Shown here: piece after piece, positions 1 through 9,302 of the stretch | Layout of the letters: each line of letters starts with the position of its first letter | Position numbering within the stretch: the stretch's first letter is position 1 | NCBI RefSeq assembly: GCF_040515995.1 | Contig: NZ_CP159485.1 | Location: 372,001 to 436,000 of the forward strand | Direction: 5' to 3' | Source: Proteinivorax hydrogeniformans | GTDB taxonomy: Bacteria > Bacillota > Proteinivoracia > Proteinivoracales > Proteinivoracaceae | DNA length: 64,000 bases | Notes under the pieces: generated by a model | The model's input: the letters and a program-made list of their open reading frames with translations, nothing else | Databases searched by the model: none | What the model was told of the DNA's origin: nothing | Position numbers and translations under genes: made by a program

Positions 1-458
1 ACTGGCTGCCATTAGGAGCAAACCACTATATGGTTTACATTATGCAGGTGGTTGTGGGCTTTGGGTTTATGGCATTATACGTTGTTATCTTCAAGGCCTT
101 AATTACCAAATTTAATTATGCAACTCCAGGCCGGGGAGATAAAAACATATCCCTAAAAACTAAAAAAGATTATAAAGCAAGCAAAAAAGCAGGATCTAAA
201 AGTGGTAGCATCGATGAAAATTTAGCAATAGAATACCTAAAGGCTTTAGGAACCAAAGATAACATCGAGAGCATCACCAACTGTGCTACCAGGCTTAGGG
301 TAAAAGTTAAAGATGCTAGCAAAGTAGCTAGCGACGATGAGTTTATGGAAATTGGAGCCGCTGGGGTTGTTCGCTCTGGAGAAAGTCTCCAAGTTATTGT
401 AGGGCTTAGAGTTTCTCAAGTTCGAGGTTACATGGAAGAGTTAATTTCAAAAGAATAA
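1..458 (+). CDS. PTS sugar transporter EIIBC, C-terminal part (5' end outside window)
   Basis: This is the end of a membrane sugar permease of the glucose/N-acetylglucosamine PTS family, which imports and phosphorylates a sugar. The reading frame (codons from base 3) is open to the window edge, so the gene starts upstream. The visible part holds the last membrane segment of the EIIC domain, the typical TPGR junction, a Lys/Ser-rich linker and then an EIIB domain. The EIIB domain carries the motif NCATRLR, whose Cys is the phosphorylated residue. The order C then B fits NagE, PtsG or MalX-type proteins; the sugar cannot be decided from this fragment. A strong terminator follows 7 bases after the stop, so the transcript ends here. 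Confidence 0.9.
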   Translation, partial: WLPLGANHYMVYIMQVVVGFGFMALYVVIFKALITKFNYATPGRGDKNISLKTKKDYKASKKAGSKSGSIDENLAIEYLKALGTKDNIESITNCATRLRVKVKDASKVASDDEFMEIGAAGVVRSGESLQVIVGLRVSQVRGYMEELISKE

Positions 459-464
459 ACAATA

Positions 465-497
465 AAAACAGTTCGGATGATTGTCATCCGGACTGTT
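465..497 (+). terminator. Rho-independent terminator of the PTS gene
   Basis: The stem AAAAACAGT-CCGGATGA type (one G-T pair) has a 3-base loop and runs into TTTTT. It lies directly after the PTS stop codon. Confidence 0.9.
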
Positions 498-623
498 TTT
501 ATATGCTTTTTTGGGAAAGTTATTTGCTAGCTAATTTGGGCCGCCCTACCTATATAAAGACAAGGCAACTAAATAATGTAGACAGAAGCATTGGCTCCAA
601 ATAAACATCTAAAAAGAAAATTA

Positions 624-652
624 TTGACAGAAAATAAAATCTAAGCTACAAG
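624..652 (+). promoter_or_regulatory. Likely sigma-A promoter of the Wadjet operon
   Basis: A perfect TTGACA -35 (624-629), a 17-base spacer and TACAAG as a -10 (647-652) lie about 90 bases before jetD. No other promoter of this quality is seen between the PTS terminator and jetD. No operator was recognised. Confidence 0.55.
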
Positions 653-744
653 CTTAAATATCTAAAGGATTTCAGCAACTATCGGCGAAAACTATATTGT
701 GGTAAGTTTTTTAAAAAGGAAGAAAAAAAGTAGAAGGTGATATA

Positions 745-1782
745 ATGAGCAAAAAAGTGGGTAAAATTATGCAACAAAAAGTTATAATGTTTCTAAAATC
801 AAAAAAAAGAACTACAGTTAAGCTTAACGAGCTTTATGGGTTGTTTAGCGGTGAGGTATCTTATAATGACTTTGCTAATGTTATTCAGTCTTTAGAGCAG
901 AAAGGTTTGCTTAGGCCGGTTAAATCCCACTACACTAACAATAAAGAAATCCCCCTTTACAATACATATAGAATTAACAAATTAGCGTTTAAAGATCAGC
1001 TTGTCGATGATATTCAAAAGTTTAAGCTTTCTAGCCATCCTCTAATTGATTTAAGTTATTACTTTTCTAGCTCTGAAAGTCAGTGGCAAAAAGATTTGCC
1101 TTTTATTAAGTTAGTCAACAAATATTTCAAATATAGCGGTGTCCCCCAAAAGGAGGTATCTGCTGCAGAACGTTCCTACCAAATAACAGGTGATGAAAAG
1201 TGGATTGATTTTAAAGGGGGCAAAAGCTTACTCAAGCGGCTAGCAGTTTACGACAAACTAAGAATTGTGCATAATGCCGATCCTTTGATGGTTGCTGTAA
1301 ACCCTAAAAATTTTACCCCGCCATATATTCATTTAATTGTGGAAAACAAGGCTACTTTTTATGAGTTTCAGCAATTTTTAGAAGAAAGTCTCTTAACTTC
1401 GTTAATATATGGAAGTGGTTGGAAGATAATAGGTAATATTAACCTTTTACAAAAACAACTATCCCTGCCAGATAAGGGCCATAGGTTTTATTATTTTGGC
1501 GATTTAGATTGGGAAGGGCTATCTATATGGAGTGGGGTTTTTGCAAAGCAAAAGGTACTACCTGCAGCCGGCTTTTACCAGATGCTTTTGACAAAACCAG
1601 CTACCAGCGGCAAGAAAAATCAAAAGCAAAACAGAGAGGCTTTAGACAAATTTACAAAACACTTTAACAAAGATGAAGCTGCAAAGATAGAAAAACTACT
1701 AGCAGGCGGCTACTATTACCCTCAAGAGGGGTTAGGTAGGGATGATATAGTTAAGGTTATGGAGGAAATGAAATGGATTTAG
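745..1782 (+). CDS. jetD: Wadjet system nuclease subunit JetD
   Basis: JetD is the DNA-cleaving subunit of Wadjet, the SMC-like system that recognises and cuts small circular DNA such as plasmids. The 345-residue protein has an N-terminal winged-helix-like region (about 1-80) and a C-terminal Toprim-like, topoisomerase VI-A-related domain. The expected acidic metal site is visible: a Glu in IVENKATF (E200) and the pair in YFGDLDWEG (D253, D255). It is the first gene of a four-gene operon and its end overlaps jetA by 10 bases. ATG at 745 has a GAAGGTGAT ribosome site. jetD-first order and the sequence of the partner genes suggest a type II rather than type I Wadjet; the subtype is inference from recalled gene orders. 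Confidence 0.88.
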   Translation: MSKKVGKIMQQKVIMFLKSKKRTTVKLNELYGLFSGEVSYNDFANVIQSLEQKGLLRPVKSHYTNNKEIPLYNTYRINKLAFKDQLVDDIQKFKLSSHPLIDLSYYFSSSESQWQKDLPFIKLVNKYFKYSGVPQKEVSAAERSYQITGDEKWIDFKGGKSLLKRLAVYDKLRIVHNADPLMVAVNPKNFTPPYIHLIVENKATFYEFQQFLEESLLTSLIYGSGWKIIGNINLLQKQLSLPDKGHRFYYFGDLDWEGLSIWSGVFAKQKVLPAAGFYQMLLTKPATSGKKNQKQNREALDKFTKHFNKDEAAKIEKLLAGGYYYPQEGLGRDDIVKVMEEMKWI

Positions 1783-3287
1783 ACATAAAAACCATCACCG
1801 AAAATTATAGAGAGCGGGTGCAGAGGATTGCTCTTTTTGACTGCCTTTATAAGCTGCAAAGCAAAAAAAGAAAAGATAACTCTCAAAAGGAGGTAGACTT
1901 TTTTGGGTTAGGGATTTTAACTTTGCTGTTCTTTTTTGAGAACATGCTTATCCGCAATAATAAAACAGGAAGTGAAGAGCTTGCTGATTTTCTTTATAAT
2001 GTAAATGACGGTGAGATAGATTTAGACAAAGAGGGCTTTGAGAAAATAGCCCGAGAGATTATTGAGATTTTTCGTCCGCCCCGGGGAACAAGAAATAGCA
2101 GAAGCTTTTATAACTGGCAGGACAGACAGCAGCAAACGGTGGAATACTCTATTTTGCAGGCGGGCAGGTCTGATATAAAGACTAACAAGCAATATTATAA
2201 ATTGGACGATGATGGCTTAGAGCTTATATTTGCTACAAAAGAATACTTTAGCGAATTTCAGCTATCTATAAGTCAATTGCTTTTAAGAAAGCAGCTGGAA
2301 AAAGGGGAGTTTGTCAGTGCCTTAAGGCAAATTGACGAAATGCGGATAGCTGTGGAAACTCTCGAGGAGCGTATTGTCAAAATTAAGCAGGAAGTACAGC
2401 GGAACATCCTAGATGAAAAGACTTATAAAAGATACAAAGAGCTTGTTGAGGATATTAACAATAGATTAACTCGGGAAAGTGATGAGTTTGAGGAGTTAAG
2501 GGGTTTTGTAAAAGAGGCAAGAGATACCTTATTTTATGGAATAAAAAATGAGAAGGATGAAAGAGCCTACAAGTTTATGGTTAAAATTCAGCAACAGTTA
2601 GAGCAAGTCCACTCCTTTCACACGGTGCTTTTGCAAAAGAGTGTGGAGCTTAAAACAACCACTTTGCAGTCAGCCCAGGAATCACTGTACTATGTAGGGG
2701 TTGACTCATTTAACTTTAAACAGGAATTAGTTTCCCGAATGTTTTCCTCGCCCTTACCGCTGGAAAGTAGCAAGACCTTGGCTAAACCTTTTTTGTATCT
2801 TCAGCATAACAAAACGTGGTCCCCTTTGTCTGTTTTTGCGCCGCAGCGGATTACAAATCGTGAGCAGGAAAACAAAACAGTGGAGTTTATGAACATGAAA
2901 GCTGAGGATGAACGGCAAAAAGAGTTAAAAGCGCAACAGCAAAACCTAAGATTTATAGGTGAGATAGTACTAAAGGCTATGGACGGTGAAAATGAAATAA
3001 CCTTAGCTGAAGTGGTGGATTACATGGCCAAAAACAATTATGAAAATATCTTAAGCCAGCCCCTTTTTGCTCACTTTTTTATAATGTTGCACCAAAAATC
3101 TCCGTTAGCTTTAGATAACAATTCACATGAAAAAGAAAAGATGCTTAAAGAGGTAATAGCGCTACTTAAAACTCGGTACCAACGGTTAAGTGTACGGGAA
3201 ATTCCTAAAAAACTAATAACTGTCAGGGATAGATTTAAAATGCAGGATATGGCCATAAGATTGGAGGAGAGAAATTTTGGGTTATGA
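1773..3287 (+). CDS. jetA: Wadjet system kleisin-like subunit JetA
   Basis: By position between jetD and the small subunit, and by its size (504 residues), this is JetA, the kleisin (MukF-like) part that bridges the heads of the SMC-like JetC. The N-terminal third looks like a winged-helix region, followed by a helical middle with heptad-like stretches (about residues 175-300) and a C-terminal helical part. No enzymatic motif is visible, as expected of a kleisin. It overlaps jetD by 10 bases and jetB by 11 bases, which indicates tight translational coupling and fixed subunit ratios. The ATG at 1773 lies inside the last codons of jetD with GGAGGAAATGAA just before it. The assignment rests on context more than on motifs. 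Confidence 0.8.
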   Translation: MDLDIKTITENYRERVQRIALFDCLYKLQSKKRKDNSQKEVDFFGLGILTLLFFFENMLIRNNKTGSEELADFLYNVNDGEIDLDKEGFEKIAREIIEIFRPPRGTRNSRSFYNWQDRQQQTVEYSILQAGRSDIKTNKQYYKLDDDGLELIFATKEYFSEFQLSISQLLLRKQLEKGEFVSALRQIDEMRIAVETLEERIVKIKQEVQRNILDEKTYKRYKELVEDINNRLTRESDEFEELRGFVKEARDTLFYGIKNEKDERAYKFMVKIQQQLEQVHSFHTVLLQKSVELKTTTLQSAQESLYYVGVDSFNFKQELVSRMFSSPLPLESSKTLAKPFLYLQHNKTWSPLSVFAPQRITNREQENKTVEFMNMKAEDERQKELKAQQQNLRFIGEIVLKAMDGENEITLAEVVDYMAKNNYENILSQPLFAHFFIMLHQKSPLALDNNSHEKEKMLKEVIALLKTRYQRLSVREIPKKLITVRDRFKMQDMAIRLEERNFGL

Positions 3288-4041
3288 TAACAATCAGGTG
3301 ACTAAAGCTTTTAAAATATATTCTAAGCTTGCTGCAGGTTCAGTGGCATATGAAGAGGATTTAAAACAGTACTTGGCAGATGATAACATCCGGGCTCTGG
3401 TGGACCAATTCGTCGATCAGGTTGATTGCGTTTTAGTTGTTGCAGGGGACTTGATTTACATGATTCCCAAGGCAAGTTCTTCGATGTTTCATATAAGCAA
3501 CGAAACCATAAAAAAGGACTATCTGCCTACGAACGCTAAAAACTCAGATATTTATTTGATGTATGTAGCAACTATTGTTCTTTTTGGAGAGTTTTATGAC
3601 GGCTATCAATCTATGAACCCCACAAGGGATTTTATCACTATGGAAGAGTGGCTAAGTCAGTTAAACCAAAGAATTTTTTCCATAAATGAACATGGTACAG
3701 AAAAGCTAAAGGAGCTAGAAAAGAAGTATCAGTATAATTGGATAGATATTATAGAAAAATGGGAGGCGTTAGATGATTTAAAGGAGCATGTAAAAAAGCA
3801 GCAGGCTAATGTTGCCAGTAGGCTAAGCTCTTTATATATAACCAAAAGATTTTTAGAAAAACAAGAACTAATTAACGACTTAGGAAATGATGAAATAGAG
3901 CTTACTCAAAAGGCCAAGATAATTGTGCAAAGGTACTACATGGAATATGATTTTAACAGAGGAATTTTAGATTTTATATATGGCCTTGAGGAAGAAAGGG
4001 AGGATGAAGATGCCATCGATATCCAAGATACGCTTAACTAA
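3277..4041 (+). CDS. jetB: Wadjet system small subunit JetB (KITE-like, DUF6063-type)
   Basis: This 254-residue protein occupies the place of JetB, the MukE/KITE-type winged-helix partner that binds the kleisin. It is mainly helical with no membrane segment or signal peptide. I recall related proteins being filed as DUF6063 next to Wadjet ATPases, but could not check this. It starts with TTG at 3277 behind GGAGGAGAG, inside the end of jetA, and its 3' end overlaps jetC by 32 bases. The function is inferred from the operon: kleisin before it and an SMC-like ATPase after it. Confidence 0.78.
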   Translation: MGYDNNQVTKAFKIYSKLAAGSVAYEEDLKQYLADDNIRALVDQFVDQVDCVLVVAGDLIYMIPKASSSMFHISNETIKKDYLPTNAKNSDIYLMYVATIVLFGEFYDGYQSMNPTRDFITMEEWLSQLNQRIFSINEHGTEKLKELEKKYQYNWIDIIEKWEALDDLKEHVKKQQANVASRLSSLYITKRFLEKQELINDLGNDEIELTQKAKIIVQRYYMEYDFNRGILDFIYGLEEEREDEDAIDIQDTLN

Positions 4042-7000
4042 CGTAGTATATGAAAACGGCGGCAAGCGGTTTAATGATGATATATTTTTATTTGATGGAT
4101 ATAACGGCGCTATCTTACTAGAAAATGGCGGGGGGAAAACTGTGTTAGTGCAAACGGTACTCCAAGCGATTCTGCCTCACCATGATTTAGAGGAACGGAA
4201 GATAAAGGATACGCTGCTGCTAGAGGGAAACCCCTGTCATATAGCTATCGAATGGATTTTAAATGATTCCCCTCGAACCTATTTGCTAACTGCCGTGACT
4301 CTATTTTTAAACAATAATAAGCTAGATTCTTATCGCTATACCTATGAGTATGACTGCGAGGACAAGCATAACATCGAAACTATTCCCTTTGTTCAAGACA
4401 CTGTGGGAGGCGGGAAAAGGCCTGCCAGCAAAGGTGAGATTAGCGATTACCAACAGCAGATGCAAAAGCGAAGCATGAATGCAAAAACCTTTAAAACCAT
4501 AAAGGAGTATCATGACTATTTAGAGCAGAACTATAAAATTATTCCCCAACAGTGGCGTAGTATAGCTCGGATTAACAGTGCTGAAGGTGGAGTGGAAGGT
4601 TACTTTGAAAATTGTAAAACCACAACCCAACTTGTAGATCGGCTACTGATTCCTGTAGTGGAAGATGCTATTTCCACTGGAGGAAGCAAAAGCTTTGTCA
4701 AAACCTTTGAGGGGCAGCGAGAAAGGTTTAAAAAGCATAGACAGCTAAAGGATAAGATAGAGGAAAGCAAAAAGATACAGCTAAAAATTGAGGACTATGT
4801 TCAGGTGTATAAAGGCTATGACGATGTTGCAGCTAGTTTAAACGCTGAAAAACAGCATACAAAAGCGTTATTTCAGTATTTAGAAAGTGAAAAAGATGAT
4901 ATAGGCAAAGACATTGAAGCTGCAATCAAAGAGGCAGAAGAGTTAGACAAGCTATATAAAGAAGTGCAAAGAAAGGAAAAATCTTATGACTTAGCAAAGT
5001 TTGAGCAGGGGTTAGACCATGCTCAACAAAAACTTGAGCAGCAGCAAAAAGAGTTTAGTAAAGTAAACGATGAATATCAAAGGGTAGAAAATGAAATTGA
5101 AAACTTAGAAATAGCTGACTTAAAAGGCAAAATAAAGCTGCAACAGGAAGTTATAAAAGACACAAGTCAGCAGCTTAAACAGTTAGAGACAAAAGTAGAT
5201 ATTAAGGAAATCCGATCAAGTCTTGAAGAAAATGGCAAGAAGTTAAAGGGATATTACGTAAATATAGAAAAACGCTTAAACCAAGATATAGTAGAAATAG
5301 GCAGACAGCAAAAGCTCATGGAGAACCGACATAAAAATGAAGAAGAAGTGTGGGAGAATCTAAGCGAGCAAAACCAGCAGTTGCTAAAAGAAATAAATGA
5401 AAAAAGAGGACAGCTGAGTACAACAGAAAAGGATATTCAAGAAAAAAGAAGTAATCTTTACAACCTCTCACCTAATGATGATATTAACAGCAAGCTATAC
5501 CAGTGGAACAACAAAGTAGGTGAGTTGGAAGAAAAAAATGTAAAGAGCAGCAATAACATAAAAGAGCTACAACATGAGAAAAGCCAGCTTGACCTGGATT
5601 TGTCCAAGCAGAGAAAAGAAAAAGAAAGCCTAAATACCCAAATTGCTACTTTGCAACAAAAACTTGATGATGTAGCAAAAGAACAAAAAGCGTTGATGGA
5701 GCAAATTTTGCAGTATAATGACCGGTGGCACAGCATGGACTCTATTTATACCAAAGAAAGCTCTATCTGTAACTTCTTTGAAGATAAGGTAGAGCGGCTT
5801 TTAAATGAGAAGGAAGACGCTTTGCTAAAAGAGCGGGTAGCTGGCAGGTCAAAAGACGACTACGGACATAGCAAACACTTTACTCCACAGCCGAAGCTGG
5901 AGCAGTGGGTGGATAGCTGGAAAAGAGAGTTTGATTATATCGAAACAGGAGTAACCTACATCCAGCGAGCTGCCAAAGCTTCTGGACAGCAGGAAAGTCA
6001 GTTGTTAGAGGACTACCCATACTGGCCTGTTTCCATTGTGGTAGAAGATAAAGAGATGGATATTTTGCAGGAGAAGCTAAAGTCAATCGATGAAAAGATA
6101 ACTTATCCTGTTATAGTGCTAGGTCAAAAGCAGGCATTTAACTTAATCAAAGGGGAAAAAAGTAACAACGAATTGATTTTTTTGCCTAAGCTGTGGCAGG
6201 AAAACGTTAACCAACAAAAATTTGAGAATTGGAAGCATCAGATAGAAAATGAGTTGCAGTTAATAACAAATAAAAGGAAAGAAAAGGAGCAGCAGGTAAG
6301 CGCTTGCAACACAATTTTAATGAATTTGCGCAAGTTTTTTGATAGCTACTCCTATGACTATTACAAGGACCTACAAAAAAAATTAGCTCAGTTTAAGGAA
6401 TCTATTGCAAAAACAAAGCAGCAGATTGAAAATAGTGAAAGTCGCTTACAGCAGATAGATCTAGAAGTAAAAAGCTTAACAGATACTATTAGCAGCAATA
6501 AAGATGAAATAAATGTGCTAAATAATTGGGTTAAATTAGCTATGGAAATAATAGCCAAAGAAAAAGAAATAAAAGTAATAAAGTCTGAGATAGATCAAAA
6601 GGAGTTGGCTCAAAAAGAAGTTGTAGCTAAGCTGACTAATACGAAAAAAAGTATAAAACAGCTGCAAGAAAGTATTTGGGATAAAAAGGGGAAGGGCAAA
6701 GACCTTCACCGCCGCAAGTTGGAGCTAACCAAAGATAGGTATTATGAAGAAGTGCAGCCACTTTCCCCTATTTTAGGAGACTTTAGTAAAGAGGCTTTAG
6801 TTAAACAACGGGAAAACTTGTACGACCAGCTCCATGATAGACAAGGGGATATAAAACATTACCAGGACAAGATAAATGAAACGACGAAAATGTTAAAGGG
6901 GCATCAAAACGATTTAAAAAGAAAAAGAGACAAGTGCCGTTACCCTATAGATGAAGAGGTGGTTTTTGAGGTATACGGTGAAGAACAATTAGATGCTCTT

Positions 7001-8470
7001 TATCAAAAAGAAAAAGAGCTTAACCCTATTTTAGAAGCGGAAAAAAAGAAGCTTACAAATCTAGAAAAAGAATACGAAAAACTACAAAATCAGTACGATG
7101 TTTACGAAGGGCAATTCTATGAGCTGTATAGCGAGAAGGTAGCCTTTACAATGACACTTGCTGAGGTAAAAGACAGTATAGATGTGGAAAAAGTACAATT
7201 AAACACACGCAAACAGGAGAATAAAGAAGAGGCTGACAAGCTAAAAGCTCAAAATCAGCAGTTGGAAAAACTAATTAAAGATATGGAAATAGAAAATGGT
7301 AAATTTCAGTTTTTAGGCAAAACCGTTCCCACTGTAGAGCTAGAGGAGTATACCTTAAGAAACTTGCCGTATAAACGGGAAGAGATAATCGATACCTGTT
7401 TAGAAAAGCTAAGGGATCTGCAACAAACCTTAACTGCAGCCCAAGAACAGTTAACTAGGAAAAAACAAAGCTTTCTAAGATTTTGTGCAGAAGAGATTAA
7501 CGATCCAAAGCGAAGAAAACTGACAGAAGCTGGGGTCTCGCAAAAGGATAGTTTTCCGCTGGTTTTGGATTGGCAAGCAAAAATGGAAAAAAGCATATCA
7601 AACAGCATCCGAATATGGGAGGACGATATAAGAGAGCATGACAAAGATTTAAAGCAGTTTATTGAACACCTAGTAACTTATTTGCAAACCTTGACAGAGG
7701 AGCTTAAAGTTATTCCTAAAAAGACCAGAATAAAAATTGGTGACAAGTGGAAGGAAGTCTTTCAGTTTGTAATACCTAAATGGACTATTCAAGAAGGAAA
7801 AGAAGCGGTCAGACAACATATAACTTGGATGGTAGAGCAGCTTGATAGCGATAGGTACAAAGAAGATGACGGAAGTGACAACCACACACTTATTCGCAAA
7901 GACATAGAAAAGTGGTTAGATGCCAAGCAGCTGTTATCGGTTATCTTAAGGGATGAAAAAATAAAGGTGAACTGTCGAAAGGTGACCAACGACAATGCCA
8001 TAAGCTCTAGATTTTCCAGCTGGCAAAGCTCCAATCAATGGTCGGGAGGGGAAAAATGGAGCAAGAACATGACGCTGTTTTTAGGGATATTAAACTATTT
8101 GGCTGAAAAGCGGCAGGGGCTAATCACTAAAAACAAAGCCAATCGCACTGTGATAGTGGACAACCCATTTGGCAAAGCTTCAAGCGACCATGTGTTAGAC
8201 CCGGTATTTTTTATCGCGGAGAAGTTAGGATTTCAGGTAATAGCGTTAACTGCCCACAGCGAAGGTAGCTTCATAAGGAATTATTTCCCTATAGTCTATA
8301 GCTTAAGACTAAGAGAGGCAGAAACAAACGACAAATTGATTATAGACAAAGAAAAGGAAATACATCACGCCTTTTTCCAAGATAAAGATCCAGAGGCTCT
8401 AAACCGGCTGGAGGAAAAACAGCAAATAAGCTTGTTCGATGAGTTGATAAATGAAGTAGTGCCTAAGTAA
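4010..8470 (+). CDS. jetC: Wadjet system SMC-like ATPase JetC
   Basis: JetC is the motor of Wadjet: an SMC/MukB-like ATPase that extrudes DNA loops before JetD cuts. The protein of about 1486 residues has the expected plan: an N-terminal head with Walker A LENGGGKT (about residues 37-44), very long Gln/Glu/Lys-rich coiled coils (about 250-600 and 780-1150) around a hinge region, and a C-terminal head with the ABC signature WSGGEKWS (about 1343) and the Walker B segment VIVDNPFGKASS (about 1380). Asn stands where many SMC proteins have the catalytic Glu. Of several in-frame ATGs (3980, 4004, 4010), the one at 4010 is best placed after AAAGGGAGG (3995-4003) and begins MPSISKIRLTN. It overlaps jetB by 32 bases. 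Confidence 0.88.
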   Translation: MPSISKIRLTNVVYENGGKRFNDDIFLFDGYNGAILLENGGGKTVLVQTVLQAILPHHDLEERKIKDTLLLEGNPCHIAIEWILNDSPRTYLLTAVTLFLNNNKLDSYRYTYEYDCEDKHNIETIPFVQDTVGGGKRPASKGEISDYQQQMQKRSMNAKTFKTIKEYHDYLEQNYKIIPQQWRSIARINSAEGGVEGYFENCKTTTQLVDRLLIPVVEDAISTGGSKSFVKTFEGQRERFKKHRQLKDKIEESKKIQLKIEDYVQVYKGYDDVAASLNAEKQHTKALFQYLESEKDDIGKDIEAAIKEAEELDKLYKEVQRKEKSYDLAKFEQGLDHAQQKLEQQQKEFSKVNDEYQRVENEIENLEIADLKGKIKLQQEVIKDTSQQLKQLETKVDIKEIRSSLEENGKKLKGYYVNIEKRLNQDIVEIGRQQKLMENRHKNEEEVWENLSEQNQQLLKEINEKRGQLSTTEKDIQEKRSNLYNLSPNDDINSKLYQWNNKVGELEEKNVKSSNNIKELQHEKSQLDLDLSKQRKEKESLNTQIATLQQKLDDVAKEQKALMEQILQYNDRWHSMDSIYTKESSICNFFEDKVERLLNEKEDALLKERVAGRSKDDYGHSKHFTPQPKLEQWVDSWKREFDYIETGVTYIQRAAKASGQQESQLLEDYPYWPVSIVVEDKEMDILQEKLKSIDEKITYPVIVLGQKQAFNLIKGEKSNNELIFLPKLWQENVNQQKFENWKHQIENELQLITNKRKEKEQQVSACNTILMNLRKFFDSYSYDYYKDLQKKLAQFKESIAKTKQQIENSESRLQQIDLEVKSLTDTISSNKDEINVLNNWVKLAMEIIAKEKEIKVIKSEIDQKELAQKEVVAKLTNTKKSIKQLQESIWDKKGKGKDLHRRKLELTKDRYYEEVQPLSPILGDFSKEALVKQRENLYDQLHDRQGDIKHYQDKINETTKMLKGHQNDLKRKRDKCRYPIDEEVVFEVYGEEQLDALYQKEKELNPILEAEKKKLTNLEKEYEKLQNQYDVYEGQFYELYSEKVAFTMTLAEVKDSIDVEKVQLNTRKQENKEEADKLKAQNQQLEKLIKDMEIENGKFQFLGKTVPTVELEEYTLRNLPYKREEIIDTCLEKLRDLQQTLTAAQEQLTRKKQSFLRFCAEEINDPKRRKLTEAGVSQKDSFPLVLDWQAKMEKSISNSIRIWEDDIREHDKDLKQFIEHLVTYLQTLTEELKVIPKKTRIKIGDKWKEVFQFVIPKWTIQEGKEAVRQHITWMVEQLDSDRYKEDDGSDNHTLIRKDIEKWLDAKQLLSVILRDEKIKVNCRKVTNDNAISSRFSSWQSSNQWSGGEKWSKNMTLFLGILNYLAEKRQGLITKNKANRTVIVDNPFGKASSDHVLDPVFFIAEKLGFQVIALTAHSEGSFIRNYFPIVYSLRLREAETNDKLIIDKEKEIHHAFFQDKDPEALNRLEEKQQISLFDELINEVVPK

Positions 8471-8506
8471 GAGGGGACGATTACTATATATAAGGAGAGG
8501 TTATTT

Positions 8507-9226
8507 ATGCTTATTGTTAAAAATACTCCCAATAACACAGGTGTTTCCATAAGTGGAGATTATGAGGATTTAAATGAATTATACCTTGCTTTACACGATA
8601 TAGTGGGGGAAGAGGGAGAATTTATAGGTTATGATTCATCCCGCATAAGAGTGCTTGGGGTGTGTTATGATTTGCGTCATGCTTTTATGGGGCATAGGAG
8701 TATTGAGTTAGTGGATAATGGAATGAATGAACAAAAAATGCTAGAAAACTCAACTATAGTGTCAAAGAAAAATGTTTATTATAAGGTGGAAGTTTTGTGG
8801 ACGGAGGTTCTTTTTGTTTTTATGGTACTTAATGATTTTATAGCGCTTAGCGGGGATAAGCTAAAGAACCGGCAGTGGGATAAATCTGTAGCTGTAACCC
8901 GTAAGTTTCAGTCTATGATAATTTCAGAGCTTAAAAACATTTTAAAGGCAACCACTTTCACCAGGCTGGAGAATTGTATGGCAAGAAATAGTGGGTATTT
9001 TAGGTACTATTTTACTCAATATATCGATGTTTTAAATATTAGGTTTTTAAAGATGAGTAAGGATAAAAAATTAAAAAACATATCAATAATGGGCAAGCGG
9101 ATAGCAGAAAAGGGAGATGAGTACCAAAACTTAAAGGCTAACATTATTGACAAGGCAAAAGAGTATAACTGCCACCCCAGTGAATTAATTGTTTCTTCAG
9201 ACTATCCCGAAGAAATTGACTGGTAA
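8507..9226 (+). CDS. DUF6904-like protein of unknown function
   Basis: The 239-residue protein begins with MLIVKNTPNNTGVSISGDY, which I recognise as the start of a family labelled DUF6904; no function is known to me. The N-terminal half (1-90) is a compact alpha/beta region with a GYDSSRIRVLGVCYDLRHA stretch, and the rest is helical with many Lys and Tyr. No signal peptide or membrane segment is seen, so it should be cytosolic. It lies only 36 bases after jetC with its own AAGGAGAGG ribosome site and no terminator between, so it is probably cotranscribed with Wadjet. Whether it takes part in defence is not shown by the sequence. Confidence 0.7.
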   Translation: MLIVKNTPNNTGVSISGDYEDLNELYLALHDIVGEEGEFIGYDSSRIRVLGVCYDLRHAFMGHRSIELVDNGMNEQKMLENSTIVSKKNVYYKVEVLWTEVLFVFMVLNDFIALSGDKLKNRQWDKSVAVTRKFQSMIISELKNILKATTFTRLENCMARNSGYFRYYFTQYIDVLNIRFLKMSKDKKLKNISIMGKRIAEKGDEYQNLKANIIDKAKEYNCHPSELIVSSDYPEEIDW

Positions 9227-9302
9227 TGTTTTTTTCAGTAAAGTAAGTATACATAAATGATCTGCGAACAATACAAAAGCATAAAAAAAGGAGGGCGAGC
9301 AT

